Both the position numbers and the translations under genes were made by a program. Source: BOG-1363 sp043775355 (lineage in GTDB: Bacteria > Planctomycetota > UBA11346). Taken from it: a stretch of DNA of 13,635 nucleotides. The stretch is taken from contig JAYVSL010000002.1 in assembly GCA_043775355.1 (NCBI GenBank), positions 1 to 13,635 on the forward strand, given 5' to 3'. Below, piece after piece: positions 11,980-13,635 of this stretch (the stretch's first letter is position 1; each line of letters starts with the position of its first letter). The notes beneath the pieces were generated by a model. It had not been told where the DNA came from and did not search any database. It saw nothing but the letters and a program-made list of their open reading frames with translations.

Positions 11980-13566
11980 ATGAGGTGTCGCGGTTTCATC
12001 ACTGAGCTTGGTCAACAAAAATGGAGCGTTTTCGTCGGCTGGTTGCTGGTGCTGGTGTGTTTGGTCATGTCGTCGACGTTGTCAGCGGCGACGGTCACCT
12101 GGGATGGTGGTGCAGGAACCGGAACTTGGGCGGACGGAGTAAATTGGGACACGAATACGGTGCCGGTGGCGGGTGACGATTTAGTTTTCGCCGGGTCGAC
12201 TCAGCTCAGTACGACCAATAATATTGCCACCGTCGATATCAGTTTTAATAGCATCACGTTTGCCGCAGCCGCCGGGGCGTTCACGCTGGCTGGTAGTCGC
12301 ATCACATTGGCAGGAAACATCACCAACAGCAGTTCGAATACACAGGCCATCAATATTCCGATGATTCTTGATGTCGCCACATGCACGATTACGGCGACCT
12401 CTAACATTTCGGTCGGTGGTGTCGTCAGCGAGACAGGCGGCGCCCGCGCCCTGACGAAAGCCGGCGCCGGCACCCTGTACCTCGCCACCAACAACACCTA
12501 CTCCGGCACCACCACCGTCAACGCAGGCACATTACAGAACGCAACTTTAAATAATACCACTTACGGTACGGGAGGGATAACGCTCAATGGTGGTACGTTG
12601 TTGGTGGACCGTATAGCGCTGGCAAACAACATCACCAACTCGAACGCATCCAGCGTGATTATCATGGATAATGGTTGGGGTAGTTCGATTTCTGGAACGA
12701 TTACGAACAATGCGTTGTTGTCGGTTCAGGCTTGGTATGCGACGCAGACTTTCAGCGGTAACATTTCTGGCACGGGCGGAATCACTCTCACCCAACTTGC
12801 CGGTGGCACGTTGACGTTGTCAGGAACAAATTCGTACAGTGGCGCGACAACTATAAGCTCAGGCACGCTTAAAGCGGGATCGACATCAGCGTTTGGCACC
12901 AATTCAGCAGTAACGTTAGCAAACGTAGCTACGGCAATTCTCGATATAACCGGCTTCAATAATTCCATCGGCTCACTCGCCGGTGGCGGCGCAACCGGCG
13001 GAAACGTGACGCTGGGTACGACAACGCTGACGCTGGGCGGCGATGGTACTAGCACCTCATACGATGGAGTTATCAGCGGTACTGGAGCAGTAACGAAAAC
13101 CGGCACTGGAACACAAACGTTGACGCGTGCGAATACCTATACCGGCGCGACCACCATATCAGGAGGCACGCTGAAAATCACCGCCACCAGTTATGCCACA
13201 CCTTCATTTTCGATCGCTACGGGTACGGTGTTGGAATTTAATCTGTCGTCGAATGCAGACTATGGAACGACCACCTTTTCCGGTGCTGGTACGTTGCGAA
13301 AATCAGGGTCAGCGGCGATCTCCTGGCAGGCGGCAGTCGCAACCTTTCAGCTGAGCTCTGGCGCTCTGATTGATGTGGTAGCCGGGACTTTTACGGGAGG
13401 TAGTTGGGCCAATGAAGTATGGACCAGTAATTTATCGGATTTGACCGTGGCGAGTGGAGCCACCTTTGTGAGCACTGAAGCGAACACCATGGTCAACGCG
13501 ATAAATGGGGCCGGTACCATTGCCAGCGGGTATCCAGGCAGGGCAATTGCATTACCCCTCGTGTGA
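11980..13566 (+). CDS. Secreted protein with autotransporter-associated beta-strand (PATR) repeats, probably truncated
   Basis: A 528-residue exported protein. A signal peptide with core WLLVLVCLVMSSTLSA ends near residue 37. The mature N-terminus (ATVTWDGGAGTGTWADGVNW, then VPVAGDDLVFAG) is the usual opening of PATR proteins. Repeats of the form (L/V)TKxGxGTLxLxxxNTYSGxTTxxxGTL stand at about 157-185, 268-297 and 369-398, as expected for a right-handed beta-helix. Residues 483-518 (NLSDLTVASGATF, then AINGAGTIASGYPG) match the closing part of such domains, but the chain then ends in RAIALPLV. No autotransporter barrel, PEP-CTERM signal or other anchor is present. Ser/Thr/Gly/Asn dominate and cysteines are almost absent, typical of a surface passenger. 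No ribosome site precedes the ATG; the start is set by the signal peptide. The stretch at 12431-12530 differs in base composition from the rest. Confidence 0.85.
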   Translation: MRCRGFITELGQQKWSVFVGWLLVLVCLVMSSTLSAATVTWDGGAGTGTWADGVNWDTNTVPVAGDDLVFAGSTQLSTTNNIATVDISFNSITFAAAAGAFTLAGSRITLAGNITNSSSNTQAINIPMILDVATCTITATSNISVGGVVSETGGARALTKAGAGTLYLATNNTYSGTTTVNAGTLQNATLNNTTYGTGGITLNGGTLLVDRIALANNITNSNASSVIIMDNGWGSSISGTITNNALLSVQAWYATQTFSGNISGTGGITLTQLAGGTLTLSGTNSYSGATTISSGTLKAGSTSAFGTNSAVTLANVATAILDITGFNNSIGSLAGGGATGGNVTLGTTTLTLGGDGTSTSYDGVISGTGAVTKTGTGTQTLTRANTYTGATTISGGTLKITATSYATPSFSIATGTVLEFNLSSNADYGTTTFSGAGTLRKSGSAAISWQAAVATFQLSSGALIDVVAGTFTGGSWANEVWTSNLSDLTVASGATFVSTEANTMVNAINGAGTIASGYPGRAIALPLV

Positions 13567-13635
13567 CACGGGCGTGGCTATTCTGGCGAGGAGCTGGATG
13601 AGGTAATTATGGTCCCAGCCCGCGATTTTCCTGCG
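13567..13635. other. Window end after the PATR gene
   Basis: The final 69 bp show no gene or clear terminator. The alternative frames past the PATR stop do not continue the PATR pattern, so the protein end is not explained by a simple one-base frameshift within what is visible. Confidence 0.4.

Noticed and set aside
12726..13106. Long antisense open frame within the PATR gene
   Set aside because: Its Val/Pro/Ala-rich product is the usual artefact of reading the complement of Thr/Gly/Asn-rich repeat codons.
1..13635. CRISPR array, tRNA, rRNA or prophage genes
   Set aside because: No regularly spaced long repeats, no tRNA cloverleaf or rRNA segment recognised, and no integrase or phage structural genes seen.

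Overview
The window looks like a chromosomal segment of a bacterium from the PVC group (Planctomycetota or Verrucomicrobiota), with moderate confidence. The grounds are family content only: three Hanks-type Ser/Thr kinases within 9 kb, one fused to a formylglycine-generating-enzyme-like (SUMF1) domain; a secreted protein built of autotransporter-associated (PATR) beta-strand repeats; a small lipoprotein cytochrome c with a CxxCH-DPR-W-W-M pattern; and several starts without a Shine-Dalgarno sequence. There is no rRNA or other taxonomic marker, so the assignment is an inference.

Layout. 1-130: two hairpins beyond the 3' end of the first gene. 131-2317 (-): membrane receptor kinase with an extracytoplasmic sensor and HAMP domain. 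2383-2534: palindromic element, copy A. 2576-3574 (-): Gfo/Idh/MocA dehydrogenase of the dihydrodiol-dehydrogenase type. 3800-4696 (+): YdcF/ElyC-like DUF218 membrane protein, convergent with 4740-5261 (-), a helicase-less protein made of two DbpA-type RNA-binding domains. 5556-7841 (+): kinase with one membrane segment and an FGE-like domain. 7910-8054: palindromic element, copy B. 8067-9206 (+): a soluble paralogue of the previous kinase. 9385-10389 (+): acyltransferase-3 membrane protein, convergent with a two-gene unit on the minus strand (11558 to 10415) encoding an outer-membrane beta-barrel and a monohaem lipoprotein cytochrome c. 11980-13566 (+): secreted PATR-repeat protein that seems to lack a normal C-terminus.

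The most notable discovery is a pair of about 150-bp palindromic elements in opposite orientation, 5.4 kb apart. Both have 15-bp terminal inverted repeats (GAAGCTGTCTGGAAA in copy B, perfect), a second internal inverted repeat of about 20 bp, and 3-bp flanking direct repeats (TCA around copy A, TAA around copy B). They have no coding capacity and look like a non-autonomous insertion element (MITE). Seen from the downstream gene, both copies lie in the same orientation directly upstream of a Ser/Thr kinase gene, so they may have been recruited as a shared 5' regulatory or structural element.

How the genes fit together: the three kinases suggest a local signalling cluster. One is a receptor with a predicted calcium-binding loop outside the cell; one is anchored with an FGE-like domain outside; one is soluble. 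The other genes mainly concern the envelope (YdcF-like protein, acyltransferase, outer-membrane barrel, lipoprotein cytochrome, PATR protein). Apart from the barrel/cytochrome pair there is no clear operon.
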